The notes beneath the pieces were generated by a model. That model was not told the origin of the DNA, searched no databases, and saw only the letters and a program-made list of their open reading frames with translations. Positions 1-8,328 of a DNA stretch of 64,000 bases are shown here, in pieces; the stretch's first letter is position 1, and each line of letters starts with the position of its first letter. Where the stretch lies: the NCBI GenBank assembly GCA_000171875.1, contig ABHI01000002.1, positions 965,780 through 1,029,779 on the forward strand, written 5' to 3'. The translations under genes were made by a program, and so were the position numbers. The stretch comes from Flavobacteriales bacterium ALC-1 (GTDB lineage: Bacteria; Bacteroidota; Bacteroidia; Flavobacteriales; Flavobacteriaceae).

Positions 1-469
1 TAATATCACCTATACTATACTTTGAAGCACTAACTAATGCTAAACCATAAAAGATGAGCATTAAGCCACCAGTTTGTCCGTAGCGCCCTTGATTTAAAAT
101 AATCATACAATAAATGCCACCAACTACAAGTGGAATTAGAAAATTAAATAATAATCGCTTTGAAGAATTATCCCATATTTTCTCATTATTCTTTTTTGCT
201 TTTCTTGTTGTGAGCATTATACCAGTCACTGCACTTAGTAGAGCTACCATTAGAAGAACAGCCATGCATGTCCAAAATACCCAGCCATGAAAAATATACA
301 AAGTACCACCACTGTAATTTATGACCAACCAATACGCAATTGCTGCACCAATCAAAGCATATATTCCAGCTAAGACTCCAGATAAACCACTCAATGAAAT
401 AAAACGAGACGATTTATTCATTAAATTTTTAATCTCGCTGATGTCTTTTAAATAATCTTCGTTGCTCAT
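1..469 (-). CDS. Conserved membrane protein, 3' part beyond window
   Basis: An open frame read on the minus strand from an ATG at 467-469 (starting MSNEDYLKDISEIKNLMN) to the left window edge, about 156 residues seen and no stop. After a short charged N-terminal helix there are four hydrophobic stretches (roughly residues 22-48, 57-85, 108-125 and 134-150), separated by a basic loop (TTRKAKKNN), so this is an inner-membrane protein. I do not recognise a named family or catalytic motif. In flavobacteria such proteins often sit beside a small winged-helix regulator, which would lie left of the window; that is recollection, not seen here. A dyad at 479-497 lies 10 bp upstream of the start and may be its operator. 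Confidence 0.7.
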   Translation of the reverse strand, partial: MSNEDYLKDISEIKNLMNKSSRFISLSGLSGVLAGIYALIGAAIAYWLVINYSGGTLYIFHGWVFWTCMAVLLMVALLSAVTGIMLTTRKAKKNNEKIWDNSSKRLLFNFLIPLVVGGIYCMIILNQGRYGQTGGLMLIFYGLALVSASKYSIGDI

Positions 470-478
470 AATAAAAAG

Positions 479-497
479 TACTTTGAAATACAAAGTA
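479..497. promoter_or_regulatory. Dyad TACTTTG-N5-CAAAGTA, candidate operator
   Basis: Perfect 7-bp inverted repeat TACTTTG aaata CAAAGTA in the divergent intergenic region, immediately upstream of the minus-strand membrane protein gene. It overlaps a second short palindrome, AAAGTACTTT. Position and symmetry suit a dimeric regulator site; no protein partner is visible in the window. Confidence 0.35.
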
Positions 498-572
498 AAA
501 CAATTTATTTCATTTCCGCAAAACTATTTTAGAAGATATTAACTAAATTTATAATCTAAACAATTAAATTAT

Positions 573-941
573 TTGAAGATTATGGTATTTATTTTAACAA
601 TAGCAAATATTGCTGGTGGACTTTTACTCGGACTAGCAACTCTTGATAAATGGGATGGTGAGCGTAACTTTTTTAATAAAATTGCAGGAGTATTAGCGCC
701 TTTTCAAACTGTAATAGGTGGAGCTTTAGTGGTACTTAGTTTGATACGGATTTTTGGAGGTCATAATTGGCTTTTCAATGCCGTTAGTCTTCTAGGTGGA
801 TTTTTGTTATTAACACATGCTATAGGCAAAGCACCTGCATTTGGTGATACTTTAAAAAAGCTATCTGATAAGTTAATGCCTTTTAAAGCAATTATAGGAA
901 TTGCATTACTAGTAATAGGTTTAATAAATCTTTTTAACTAG
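573..941 (+). CDS. Small four-helix membrane protein
   Basis: A 122-aa hydrophobic protein with four likely membrane segments (about 4-22, 43-63, 66-84, 102-121). The two halves look alike: each contains a PF(Q/K)xxIG(G/I)AL(V/L)V stretch (PFQTVIGGALVVLSLI and PFKAIIGIALLVIGLI), suggesting an internal duplication of a two-helix hairpin. The start is TTG at 573; an in-frame ATG at 582 is an equally possible start and would only remove three residues. No enzyme motif is present and I cannot assign a function. It is followed after 3 bp by the DUF1801 gene on the same strand, so the two may be co-transcribed. Confidence 0.65.
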   Translation: MKIMVFILTIANIAGGLLLGLATLDKWDGERNFFNKIAGVLAPFQTVIGGALVVLSLIRIFGGHNWLFNAVSLLGGFLLLTHAIGKAPAFGDTLKKLSDKLMPFKAIIGIALLVIGLINLFN

Positions 942-944
942 ACA

Positions 945-1313
945 TTGAACCCAGCTGAAGCCTATATACTTAAACAGGTAGAGCCGTATAAATCCATCTT
1001 ATTGCATTTACAGGTTTTGGTAGAACATACCTTGCCTGAAGCTGAGCTATTATATAAATGGCGAATACCATGTTATTACATTGGTAAACGGCCAATATGT
1101 TACCTTAATCAAACAAAAGATTATGTAGATGTTGGTATTTGGCATTCTGCTCACTTATCAGAAAAATGGAATACGTATTTAATTACGGAAAAACGCAAAG
1201 TGGTAAAATCATTACGTTATAAATCTCTTGAAGATATTAACGATGAAATTTTTATTTCGATTATGAAGGAACTCGAATCTCTAAAAGAAGAAGGATTTTA
1301 TAAGAGGAGTTAG
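945..1313 (+). CDS. DUF1801 domain protein
   Basis: 122-aa soluble protein starting with TTG (NPAEAYILKQVEPYKSIL). The pattern of an N-terminal helix, then LLYKWRIPCYYIGKRPICYLNQTKDYVDVGIW and the closing KSLRYKSLEDI...I resembles DUF1801/YdhG-like proteins, a small alpha/beta fold of unknown biochemical role. It lies 3 bp after the upstream small membrane protein. Its stop codon overlaps the kdsA stop on the opposite strand (shared TTAG at 1310-1313), so the two genes converge without a spacer. Function is unknown. Confidence 0.75.
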   Translation: MNPAEAYILKQVEPYKSILLHLQVLVEHTLPEAELLYKWRIPCYYIGKRPICYLNQTKDYVDVGIWHSAHLSEKWNTYLITEKRKVVKSLRYKSLEDINDEIFISIMKELESLKEEGFYKRS

Positions 1314-2128
1314 AAAGACTTAACGACTTTTCTAATCGCTACCAAATTACTCAACAAGCCTTCCAAATTATCTAAATGTAGCATATTTGCGCCATCACTT
1401 TTAGCATTAGCAGGATCAAAGTGAGTTTCTATAAATAAACCATCTACATTATTTACAACTCCTGCTCTGGCAATAGTTTCAATCATATCTGGTCGCCCAC
1501 CAGTTACACCAATACTTTGGTTAGGTTGTTGTAAAGAATGTGTGACGTCTAAAACGGTTGGCGCATACTCGCGCATTGTTGGTATACCTCTAAAGTCAAC
1601 AATCATATCTTGATAACCAAACATAGTACCTCTATCTGTTATCCAAGCCTTATCGTTCCCCGCGTCCTTTACTTTTTGTACGGCATGTTTCATGGCTTCA
1701 GGACTCATAAACTGTCCTTTCTTTAAGTTGACGACTTTTCCTGTTTTTGCAGCTGCAACTACTAAGTCAGTTTGTCTCACTAAAAATGCAGGAATTTGCA
1801 ATACATCTACATATTCTGCAGCCATTGCAGCATCAGACGCTTCATGAATGTCAGTAACAGTTGGTACATCGAAAGTTTCAGAAACTTTTCTAAGAATTTT
1901 TAAAGCTTTCTCATTTCCAATTCCTGTGAAACTGTCTATTCTACTACGGTTCGCTTTTTTAAAACTACCCTTAAATACGTAAGGAATTTCTAGCTTATCT
2001 GTGATAGTAATAACTTTTTCAGCAATACGAAGTGCCATGTCTTCCCCTTCTATGGCACAAGGGCCACATAGTAAAAAGAAATTATCAGAATTGGTGTGTT
2101 TTAATTTTGGAATACTTGTAATAGCCAT
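1310..2128 (-). CDS. kdsA: 3-deoxy-8-phosphooctulonate synthase (KDO-8-P synthase)
   Basis: 272 aa, full length for KdsA. It condenses phosphoenolpyruvate with arabinose 5-phosphate to give KDO-8-phosphate, the precursor of the inner-core sugar of lipopolysaccharide, in the cytoplasm. Visible motifs are LLCGPCAIEG (residues 19-28), GSFKKANRSR (phosphate binding), RGTMFGYQDMIVDFR, DVTHSLQQPN and GLFIETHFDP. The GPCA cysteine (Cys24) aligns with the metal-ligand cysteine of the Aquifex aeolicus type rather than the asparagine of E. coli KdsA, so this is expected to be the metal-dependent class. It sits alone, convergent with the DUF1801 gene. Its presence implies an LPS-bearing Gram-negative envelope, in keeping with the polysaccharide locus further right. 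Confidence 0.96.
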   Translation of the reverse strand: MAITSIPKLKHTNSDNFFLLCGPCAIEGEDMALRIAEKVITITDKLEIPYVFKGSFKKANRSRIDSFTGIGNEKALKILRKVSETFDVPTVTDIHEASDAAMAAEYVDVLQIPAFLVRQTDLVVAAAKTGKVVNLKKGQFMSPEAMKHAVQKVKDAGNDKAWITDRGTMFGYQDMIVDFRGIPTMREYAPTVLDVTHSLQQPNQSIGVTGGRPDMIETIARAGVVNNVDGLFIETHFDPANAKSDGANMLHLDNLEGLLSNLVAIRKVVKSF

Positions 2129-2220
2129 AGTTTATAAATGAGAATATAGATGGCAAATATACTATTAAAACTCAACTTTTTTAGTTGTTAAATATTCAAT
2201 TGACAAAAGCTTTTAAGCTA

Positions 2221-2760
2221 TTAATCGGTAACTATATATTCAACGTTGACAATTTCAAATGATGCTGGAGGAAGTCCCAAATCAAGTGAATCTTCTTGGT
2301 CATATGTTAAAATACAGTTTGAGTTTGCTGCAATAGTATAACAAGGAATTGAGGCGTTATTAGAGTAGCTACCCGAGAATTCAAGGTCACTAGTAATAAT
2401 AGTTAGTACTGGAAAACCAGTTACATCAAAATCGTTGTGATTATTAAGCTGAATTTCAAATTGTAATCGTGTGGTGTTATTACCAGTGTCAGCACTATAA
2501 TTAAAACTTAATATTTGGTATGTGAAATTCTCAAGAACGGGAGCTTCAATTAATTCAGGTTCTGTAGGTTCTGGGAAATCACAAGGAACTTCTTGTTCGA
2601 TGTCATTGGTATAACTTTGATTGCCAACAAAGTATGTTTGAGGTATTGTAATTATTTTGGTGCAGTCATCATCAGATGGGCAACCAAAAAAAGTTAAGAA
2701 TAACAATGGTAAAATAAAAGCTTGTAGGCTTTTAAAACTTAGGTTAGGTGTTAAATTCAA
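2221..2760 (-). CDS. Putative lipoprotein, unknown function
   Basis: 179-aa protein with a hydrophobic N-terminal segment ending in a lipobox-like LTFFGC (Cys at about residue 27), followed by an acidic PSDDDC stretch, typical of Bacteroidota surface-exposed or periplasmic lipoproteins. The rest is beta-rich with short repeats of hydrophobic and polar residues, and has four further cysteines (CTK, PCDFP, PCYT, NCIL) that could pair in the periplasm. I do not recognise a domain. A small membrane protein gene lies just upstream on the same strand (38-bp gap), so they may share a transcript. Confidence 0.65.
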   Translation of the reverse strand: MNLTPNLSFKSLQAFILPLLFLTFFGCPSDDDCTKIITIPQTYFVGNQSYTNDIEQEVPCDFPEPTEPELIEAPVLENFTYQILSFNYSADTGNNTTRLQFEIQLNNHNDFDVTGFPVLTIITSDLEFSGSYSNNASIPCYTIAANSNCILTYDQEDSLDLGLPPASFEIVNVEYIVTD

Positions 2761-2798
2761 AGCTTAAGATTTAAATATTAAGTTAGTAAAGATAGTAT

Positions 2799-3185
2799 TT
2801 AAAATACTTTTTTTATACTATTTCTAACAATCCAAAGTGACATTATAAAGTTCCCTAGTACTAACAATCCACCATAAAACAGAAAGCGTTTAGAAGATTT
2901 TGACCAGTTAATAATGTTAAGCAAATCAGATAAATATGCTAATACTAAATAAGATGATAGGCAAACAAATATGATACCTAATGAAAAGTTTAATTTTCTA
3001 TTTGGTTTAATTAATTGCCATAAAAAAGGAATACCAAATAATAAAATAGGATAGGCAGAAATACCTTCACTTTTATTTAGATCTGTAAACCAATATACAA
3101 TTACAGATAAAAAGTAAAAATATGGCACAAACTTAGTGTACTTGCTAATCGCTTTCATCTGTTTTAATTTTAAGGGTTCAGACAT
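2799..3185 (-). CDS. Small membrane protein, unknown function
   Basis: 128 aa with four predicted membrane helices (about 16-33, 40-56, 66-87, 102-124) and a basic C-terminus (RNSIKKVF). The start is ATG at 3183-3185; a second Met nine codons in (MKAISKYTK) is also possible. No recognisable motif. It is the first gene of a possible two-gene minus-strand unit with the lipoprotein downstream, and is divergent from typA. Confidence 0.55.
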   Translation of the reverse strand: MSEPLKLKQMKAISKYTKFVPYFYFLSVIVYWFTDLNKSEGISAYPILLFGIPFLWQLIKPNRKLNFSLGIIFVCLSSYLVLAYLSDLLNIINWSKSSKRFLFYGGLLVLGNFIMSLWIVRNSIKKVF

Positions 3186-3320
3186 AAACAGCCCAATTAG
3201 CGATTGGTTTTAAGTGTTAGGCTAATTACTATTAATCAGTTCTATAACGTAAGTTACAAATACAAGTTGTCCAAAAAAGAAATTATAACATATAATTAAC
3301 GCAGTGCCAATAATAAGATG

Positions 3321-3328
3321 TACCTTTG
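3321..3328 (+). promoter_or_regulatory. Flavobacterial -7 element (TAnnTTTG) for typA
   Basis: TACCTTTG matches the Bacteroidota -7 consensus and lies 23 bp before the ATG at 3352. It falls inside the longer possible open frame starting at 3304, so it also argues that typA begins at 3352. No clear TTTG -33 box is seen at the usual spacing. Confidence 0.5.
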
Positions 3329-3351
3329 CGCGCTTAAAATCAGCATCTATT

Positions 3352-5151
3352 ATGGCTAATATCAAAAATATTGCAATTATTGCACACGTCGATCACGGAA
3401 AGACCACTTTGGTAGATAAAATAATGTACCACTGTCAATTATTTCGTGAAAATGAGAATACAGGAGATTTAATTCTAGACAACAATGATTTAGAACGTGA
3501 AAGAGGAATTACGATTACTTCTAAAAATGTTTCTGTAGTATATAGAGATACTAAAATCAATATTATTGATACTCCTGGTCACGCCGATTTTGGTGGTGAA
3601 GTAGAGCGTGTATTAAATATGGCAGATGGTGTTTTATTGTTGGTTGATGCTTTTGAAGGTCCAATGCCACAAACGCGTTTTGTATTGCAGAAAGCAATTG
3701 ATTTAGGTTTAAAACCTTGTGTGGTTGTAAATAAAGTTGATAAAGAAAACTGTACTCCTGATGAGGTACACGAAAAAGTGTTTGACTTAATGTTTGAGCT
3801 TGGTGCAGAAGAATGGCAGTTAGACTTCCCTACAGTATATGGTTCTGCAAAGAACAACTGGATGAGTGACGATTGGCAAAATGAAACAGAAAATATTGAG
3901 CCATTATTAGATATGGTAATTGAACATATTCCTGAGCCAAAAATTGAAGAAGGCACAACGCAGATGTTAATCACGTCATTAGATTTTTCTTCATTTACGG
4001 GTCGTATTGCTATTGGTCGTTTAACACGTGGAAATTTAAAAGTTAATCAGCAAATTTCTTTAGTGAAGCGTGATGGTTCTATCGTAAAGAGCAAAATTAA
4101 AGAATTACACACGTTTGAAGGTTTAGGTCGTAAAAAAGTAGATGAAGTACAAACAGGTGATATTTGTGCTATTGTTGGTTTAGAAGGTTTTGAAATCGGT
4201 GATACAGTTGCCGATATAGAAAACCCTGAAGGCTTAAAAACCATTGCGATTGATGAGCCAACAATGAGTATGTTATTTACCATTAACGATTCACCTTTCT
4301 TTGGTAAAGATGGAAAGTATGTAACATCTCGCCATATAAAAGATAGATTAACTAAAGAATTGGAAAAGAACTTAGCATTACGTGTTGAAGAAACGGATAG
4401 TGCAGATAAGTTTATGGTTTTTGGTCGTGGTGTATTACACTTATCAGTTTTAATAGAAACAATGCGTCGTGAAGGTTACGAATTACAGATTGGTCAGCCA
4501 CAAGTAATCATCAAGGAAATTGATGGTGTAAAATGTGAACCTTTTGAAGAAATGACTATTGATTTACCAGAACACGTTTCAGGTAAGGCCATAGAAATGG
4601 TAACAATGCGAAAAGGTGATATGCTAAGCATGGAAGCTAAAGGTGAACGTATGGTTTGTGAATTTTTAGTACCATCTCGTGGTATTATTGGTTTAAGAAA
4701 TCAATTACTTACAGCAACTGCGGGTGAAGCGATTATGGCACACCGTTTTAAAGAATACTTACCAATGAAAGGTGGTATTCCTGAACGTCAAAATGGATCT
4801 TTAGTATCTATGGAAAATGGGAGTGCTATTCCTTATTCTATTGATAAGTTACAAGATAGAGGTAAGTTTTTTGTAGATCCAGGTGAAGATATTTACGAAG
4901 GTCAGGTGATTGGTGAAAACTCTCGTGGAGATGATATGACGGTTAATGTTACAAAGACCAAGAAGTTAAGTAATGTGCGTTCTTCTGGAGCAGATGATAA
5001 AGCTAAAATTGTACCTGCAATTAAATTTTCTTTAGAAGAAGCTTTAGAATATATTCAAAAGGATGAATATGTTGAGGTGACACCAAACCACTTAAGATTA
5101 CGTAAAATTTTCTTGAAGGAAGTGGAGCGTAAGCGTAATAAGAGTATATAA
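3352..5151 (+). CDS. typA: Ribosome-associated GTPase TypA/BipA
   Basis: 599 aa from the ATG at 3352 ([21 protein letters not shown]), the conventional TypA N-terminus. The frame is open further upstream to 3304, but that extension covers a promoter element and is not TypA-like. The G1 motif AHVDHGKTT, the G2/switch region ERERGITITSKN, DTPGHADFGGE (G3) and NKVDKENC (G4) are present, followed by domain II and the EF-G-like domains III and V (VLHLSVLIETMRREGYELQIGQPQVI) and the TypA-specific C-terminal domain ending near VTPNHLRLRKIFL. TypA is a translational GTPase that binds the 70S ribosome and matters for ribosome assembly and stress or cold growth. A terminator hairpin follows at 5157-5187, so it is monocistronic. 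Confidence 0.97.
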   Translation: MANIKNIAIIAHVDHGKTTLVDKIMYHCQLFRENENTGDLILDNNDLERERGITITSKNVSVVYRDTKINIIDTPGHADFGGEVERVLNMADGVLLLVDAFEGPMPQTRFVLQKAIDLGLKPCVVVNKVDKENCTPDEVHEKVFDLMFELGAEEWQLDFPTVYGSAKNNWMSDDWQNETENIEPLLDMVIEHIPEPKIEEGTTQMLITSLDFSSFTGRIAIGRLTRGNLKVNQQISLVKRDGSIVKSKIKELHTFEGLGRKKVDEVQTGDICAIVGLEGFEIGDTVADIENPEGLKTIAIDEPTMSMLFTINDSPFFGKDGKYVTSRHIKDRLTKELEKNLALRVEETDSADKFMVFGRGVLHLSVLIETMRREGYELQIGQPQVIIKEIDGVKCEPFEEMTIDLPEHVSGKAIEMVTMRKGDMLSMEAKGERMVCEFLVPSRGIIGLRNQLLTATAGEAIMAHRFKEYLPMKGGIPERQNGSLVSMENGSAIPYSIDKLQDRGKFFVDPGEDIYEGQVIGENSRGDDMTVNVTKTKKLSNVRSSGADDKAKIVPAIKFSLEEALEYIQKDEYVEVTPNHLRLRKIFLKEVERKRNKSI

Positions 5152-5156
5152 ATTTG

Positions 5157-5187
5157 AAAAGAGAAATGCTAAAAGTGTTTCTCTTTT
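5157..5187 (+). terminator. Rho-independent terminator of typA
   Basis: AAAAGAGAAA (5157-5166) pairs with TTTCTCTTTT (5178-5187) around an 11-nt loop, and the descending arm runs into a T-tract. It begins 5 bp after the typA stop. Confidence 0.7.
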
Positions 5188-5245
5188 TTATTTTCTTATA
5201 CTAGGCCTTAACATTATAAGTTTTTTATCTTTACAAAAAAACAAG

Positions 5246-5455
5246 ATGTATTTTCTTTATTTCGATCCAGGTTTAGGAGCTATGATTATTCAAACTATCA
5301 TAGCAGCAGTGGCTGGTGTAGTGCTATTCTCTAAAAACCTAATGCATAAGATTAAAGTGTTTTTAGGTATTGCTAAACCAATCCAAGACGATGTTTTTGA
5401 CGATATTGAAATTAAAGATTCTGATATAGAAAACAATAATTCTAGTGAACGCTAA
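5246..5455 (+). CDS. Small YFDPG-motif membrane protein
   Basis: 69 aa. The N-terminus MYFLYFDPGLGAMIIQTIIA carries a YFDPGLG motif followed at once by a single membrane helix (about residues 11-30), a short basic stretch (KNLMHKIKVFLG) and a very acidic tail (DDVFDDIEIKDSDIENNN). Tiny proteins with an FDPG(T/L)G motif are familiar as the first gene of bacterial glycan loci, commonly followed by a methyltransferase and a phosphatase-superfamily protein, but their role is not known to me. Here it heads the eight-gene operon, and its stop codon lies inside the start of the next gene (11-bp overlap), so the two are translationally coupled. A possible -7 sequence TATCTTTA lies at 5226-5233. Confidence 0.75.
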   Translation: MYFLYFDPGLGAMIIQTIIAAVAGVVLFSKNLMHKIKVFLGIAKPIQDDVFDDIEIKDSDIENNNSSER

Positions 5456-6824
5456 AAACGCGCATTCTTCTTCATTTAGAGATCCTTCAGGTTATGTTTT
5501 TGTCGATAATGGCGACATTAAGAGAGTAATTTACCCCGTATATTTTAAGCAATATAAAGCACTTAATGATAGTGACTTCTTTAAGACTTTATTTGAAAAT
5601 GAGTTATTGATTCCTCATAAAGAACTCACTAATACTGATAAAGAAGTTGTAATTAAAGCAGAGAAAATTTCATTTGTGACTTATCCTTACGAATGGAGTT
5701 TTAATATGTATAAAGAAGCAGCATTACTCACTTTGAAGCTTCAGAAATATAGCTTAGAACAAGGTTTTTCATTAAAAGATGCTTCAGCTTTTAATATTAC
5801 GTTTCATAATGGCAAAGCTATATTTATAGACACATTATCTTTCGATTTTTATATTGAAAATACTCCTTGGCGAGCTTATAAACAATTTATAACTCATTTT
5901 TTTGGACCGCTTCTTTTAGCGCATTATCATGGTGCGCAACAATTAAAGCTAATGAGTAATTTTATTGATGGAATTCCAGTAAAAATGATAAGCTCTATGT
6001 TACCATTTAAAACGAGGTTGAGTCCAATTTTATATTCTAATATTCATCTTTTAGCAAAGTTAGAAAATAAGCATAATGAGGATTATAAAGGTGAAACAAA
6101 AGTAGCCTCATTATCAAAAAAGGGACAGCTTAATATAATTAAAAGTCTTTACGATTACATTAAAAATCTTGAGTTAAAAGAACATTCTGAATGGGGAAAT
6201 TATTATGATAAGATTAATTATACTGATGATGCCTTCATGCAAAAATCTGAAATCATTAACACTTGGGTAAATACCATAAAACCTGAGTGCTTAATTGATG
6301 TTGGTGGTAATGATGGTACGTTCGTGAGGAAACTCAATAGTTCTGCTAAAACTTCATTAGTTTGTGATATAGATAATAATGCCGTAGATTTTAACCATAA
6401 GATTATGAAGTTAAATAAGGAGCAGTTTATGCTTCCTTTTGTGCTAGATGTCTTAAATCCTTCTCCTTCTATTGGTCTAAATAATAAGGAACGTGATTCA
6501 TTTTTAAACAGAATAAAGGAGTTAGCACCTGATGTTACTTTAGCTTTAGCGGTGATACATCATATGTCGCTTTCTGGTAATGTGCCTTTTAGCGAATCTG
6601 CTAAGTTTTTTAGTACGTTTTCTAAACATTTAATCATAGAATTTCCTAAACGTGAAGATTCTTGGGTACAACGTTTATTAAACGCCAAAGGCGACTTTAA
6701 AGATCATTTTGATTTTTATAGTTTAGATAATTTTATTTCTGAATATACTAATACATTCGAAATCATAGAGCAAAAAGAAATCGAAGATTCTAAAAGAGTT
6801 ATATTTCTACTCAGAAAAAAATAA
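5445..6824 (+). CDS. NoeA-like SAM-dependent methyltransferase
   Basis: 459 aa, GTG start overlapping the previous stop. The C-terminal half has a class I methyltransferase fold: motif I LIDVGGNDGTFVRKL (about residues 284-298), an acidic residue ending the next strand (LVCDIDNNAVDFN), and a later DVTLALAVIHHMSLSGNVP segment. The N-terminal half (SSFRDPSGYVFVDNGDIKRVIYPVY...KDASAFNITFHNGKAIFIDTLSF) resembles the N-terminal region of rhizobial nodulation protein NoeA and related proteins. It contains a kinase-like NITFHNGKAIFID stretch but no catalytic loop I can identify. By family analogy it would methylate a glycan or lipid-linked sugar. It sits between the YFDPG protein and two phosphatase-superfamily proteins, which suggests a shared surface-glycan modification step. 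Substrate unknown. Confidence 0.8.
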   Translation: MNAKNAHSSSFRDPSGYVFVDNGDIKRVIYPVYFKQYKALNDSDFFKTLFENELLIPHKELTNTDKEVVIKAEKISFVTYPYEWSFNMYKEAALLTLKLQKYSLEQGFSLKDASAFNITFHNGKAIFIDTLSFDFYIENTPWRAYKQFITHFFGPLLLAHYHGAQQLKLMSNFIDGIPVKMISSMLPFKTRLSPILYSNIHLLAKLENKHNEDYKGETKVASLSKKGQLNIIKSLYDYIKNLELKEHSEWGNYYDKINYTDDAFMQKSEIINTWVNTIKPECLIDVGGNDGTFVRKLNSSAKTSLVCDIDNNAVDFNHKIMKLNKEQFMLPFVLDVLNPSPSIGLNNKERDSFLNRIKELAPDVTLALAVIHHMSLSGNVPFSESAKFFSTFSKHLIIEFPKREDSWVQRLLNAKGDFKDHFDFYSLDNFISEYTNTFEIIEQKEIEDSKRVIFLLRKK

Positions 6825-6834
6825 TACTAGGTCA

Positions 6835-8328
6835 ATGTTAGGATATTTAAAAAAGAAACTAAGACTTTTTTTAAATGATGGCAATGTATATCCCATAACT
6901 ACAATTGTGGCTGCAAGTTTATATGGGCTTATGTATTATTATGATAAGAACTACGCATTAATAAACTCAAAAGCACAATTTGTATTTCTTGTATCATTAT
7001 ACATAATATTGCCCATATTAACGTATTTCATTTTAGATTTTTTACTAAAACATTTTTATCCAAAAGGAAGTGTAAGAAGGTTTTTATTACCGCTTATTAA
7101 TATGATTTGCTTCTTTGCATTTATAGTGGTGAGTATATATGGATTTCAAAAACTTAAATTGACTTTGTCTTTAGTTTTAGGTGTTTGTTTGGGGGTGTTT
7201 TTAGCCAAGCATATAAAAAAAGTCGTTATACTACAATTTATTTTGGCTTGTTTGGTATTGCCAAAGTTGGTTCCAAATATTTATAAAGAAATAGTATATT
7301 CAAAAAAATGGATGGAACAACCAGATGCTATTGAAACAGTAGTCTTCAAGAAATATCCAAACGTATATGTTATACAGCCAGATGGTTATACTAGTTTTTC
7401 GACTTTTAAAGATTCAATCTATAATTATGATAATAGTAAGTTCGAACTTTTTCTAAAAACAGAAGGTTTTAAAACTTATGATAATTATCGTAGTAATTAT
7501 ACCTCTACCTTAAGCTCTAATAGTTCTATGTTTTCAATGAAACATCATTATTACGGAAATAGAACACTTGGTCTTAATCCTAGACATAATAGAAGGAATG
7601 AAATTGTTGAAAGTAATCCAGTTTTAAGAACTTTTAAGCATAACAATTATAAAACTTTTTTAATGCTACAAGTACCCTATTTATTGTCTAATAGGCCAGC
7701 TATTGATTTTGATTATTGTAATTTTTCATTAGATGAAGTGTCTTATATTTCAAGAGGTTTTTCAAAGCAAAAGGAGCTAATAGAGGATACTAAGTTAGCT
7801 ATAATAGAAAATAAGGCTAGCTCAAATTTCTTTTTCATTGAGTCTATGTTGCCTAGTCATATTTCAACAGTATATAAAGCTTCTAGTTCTGCAAAAAATG
7901 AAAGGATGAAATATTTAGAACGAATTAGACTTGCTAACTTATGGTTAAGGGAGTTAGTCAGTTTTATAACAAAAGAAGATCCTAATGGTTTAATTGTTAT
8001 AGCAGCAGACCATGGAGGTTATGTAGGGCTAAATTACACAATAGAAAGTAAAACGAAAGTCTCCAATCCGCTATTGAAAAACTCAATGTTTTCTTCAATC
8101 TTAGCTATAAAATGGCCAAATAATGAAGAACCAAAGTTTGATTCTGAGCTTAAAACCTCAGTAAACTTATTTAGGGTGTTATTTTCGCACTTAGGTGAAG
8201 ATGAATCTTATTTGCAGAATCTACAAGAGGATAAAAGTTATATCGTCATTAGAAAAGGTGCGCCAACAGGTGTTTATGAATATATTAACGAGTCTGGATT
8301 AGCAGTTTTTAATAATATTAATGAATGA
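6835..8328 (+). CDS. Membrane-anchored alkaline-phosphatase-superfamily protein (sulfatase-like), copy 1
   Basis: 497 aa. The first 160 residues hold four to five membrane helices; the rest is an extracytoplasmic domain of the alkaline phosphatase/sulfatase/LtaS superfamily. Seen motifs are VYVIQPDGY (first metal aspartate, strand 1), a Ser/Thr-rich segment TSTLSSNSSMFSMKHH in the place of the nucleophile, FFIESMLPSH, and the metal-binding GLIVIAADHGGYVG near residue 390. Related enzymes transfer or hydrolyse phospho-groups on lipids and glycans (phosphoethanolamine or glycerol-phosphate transferases, sulfatases); the substrate here is unknown. The next gene is a clear paralogue, with the two frames joined by a 4-bp ATGA overlap, so the products are made together. 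The domain is recognised by motifs only, so activity is inferred. Confidence 0.8.
   Translation: MLGYLKKKLRLFLNDGNVYPITTIVAASLYGLMYYYDKNYALINSKAQFVFLVSLYIILPILTYFILDFLLKHFYPKGSVRRFLLPLINMICFFAFIVVSIYGFQKLKLTLSLVLGVCLGVFLAKHIKKVVILQFILACLVLPKLVPNIYKEIVYSKKWMEQPDAIETVVFKKYPNVYVIQPDGYTSFSTFKDSIYNYDNSKFELFLKTEGFKTYDNYRSNYTSTLSSNSSMFSMKHHYYGNRTLGLNPRHNRRNEIVESNPVLRTFKHNNYKTFLMLQVPYLLSNRPAIDFDYCNFSLDEVSYISRGFSKQKELIEDTKLAIIENKASSNFFFIESMLPSHISTVYKASSSAKNERMKYLERIRLANLWLRELVSFITKEDPNGLIVIAADHGGYVGLNYTIESKTKVSNPLLKNSMFSSILAIKWPNNEEPKFDSELKTSVNLFRVLFSHLGEDESYLQNLQEDKSYIVIRKGAPTGVYEYINESGLAVFNNINE

Noticed and set aside
3304..3351. Upstream extension of typA
   Set aside because: It contains a -7 promoter element and does not resemble TypA.
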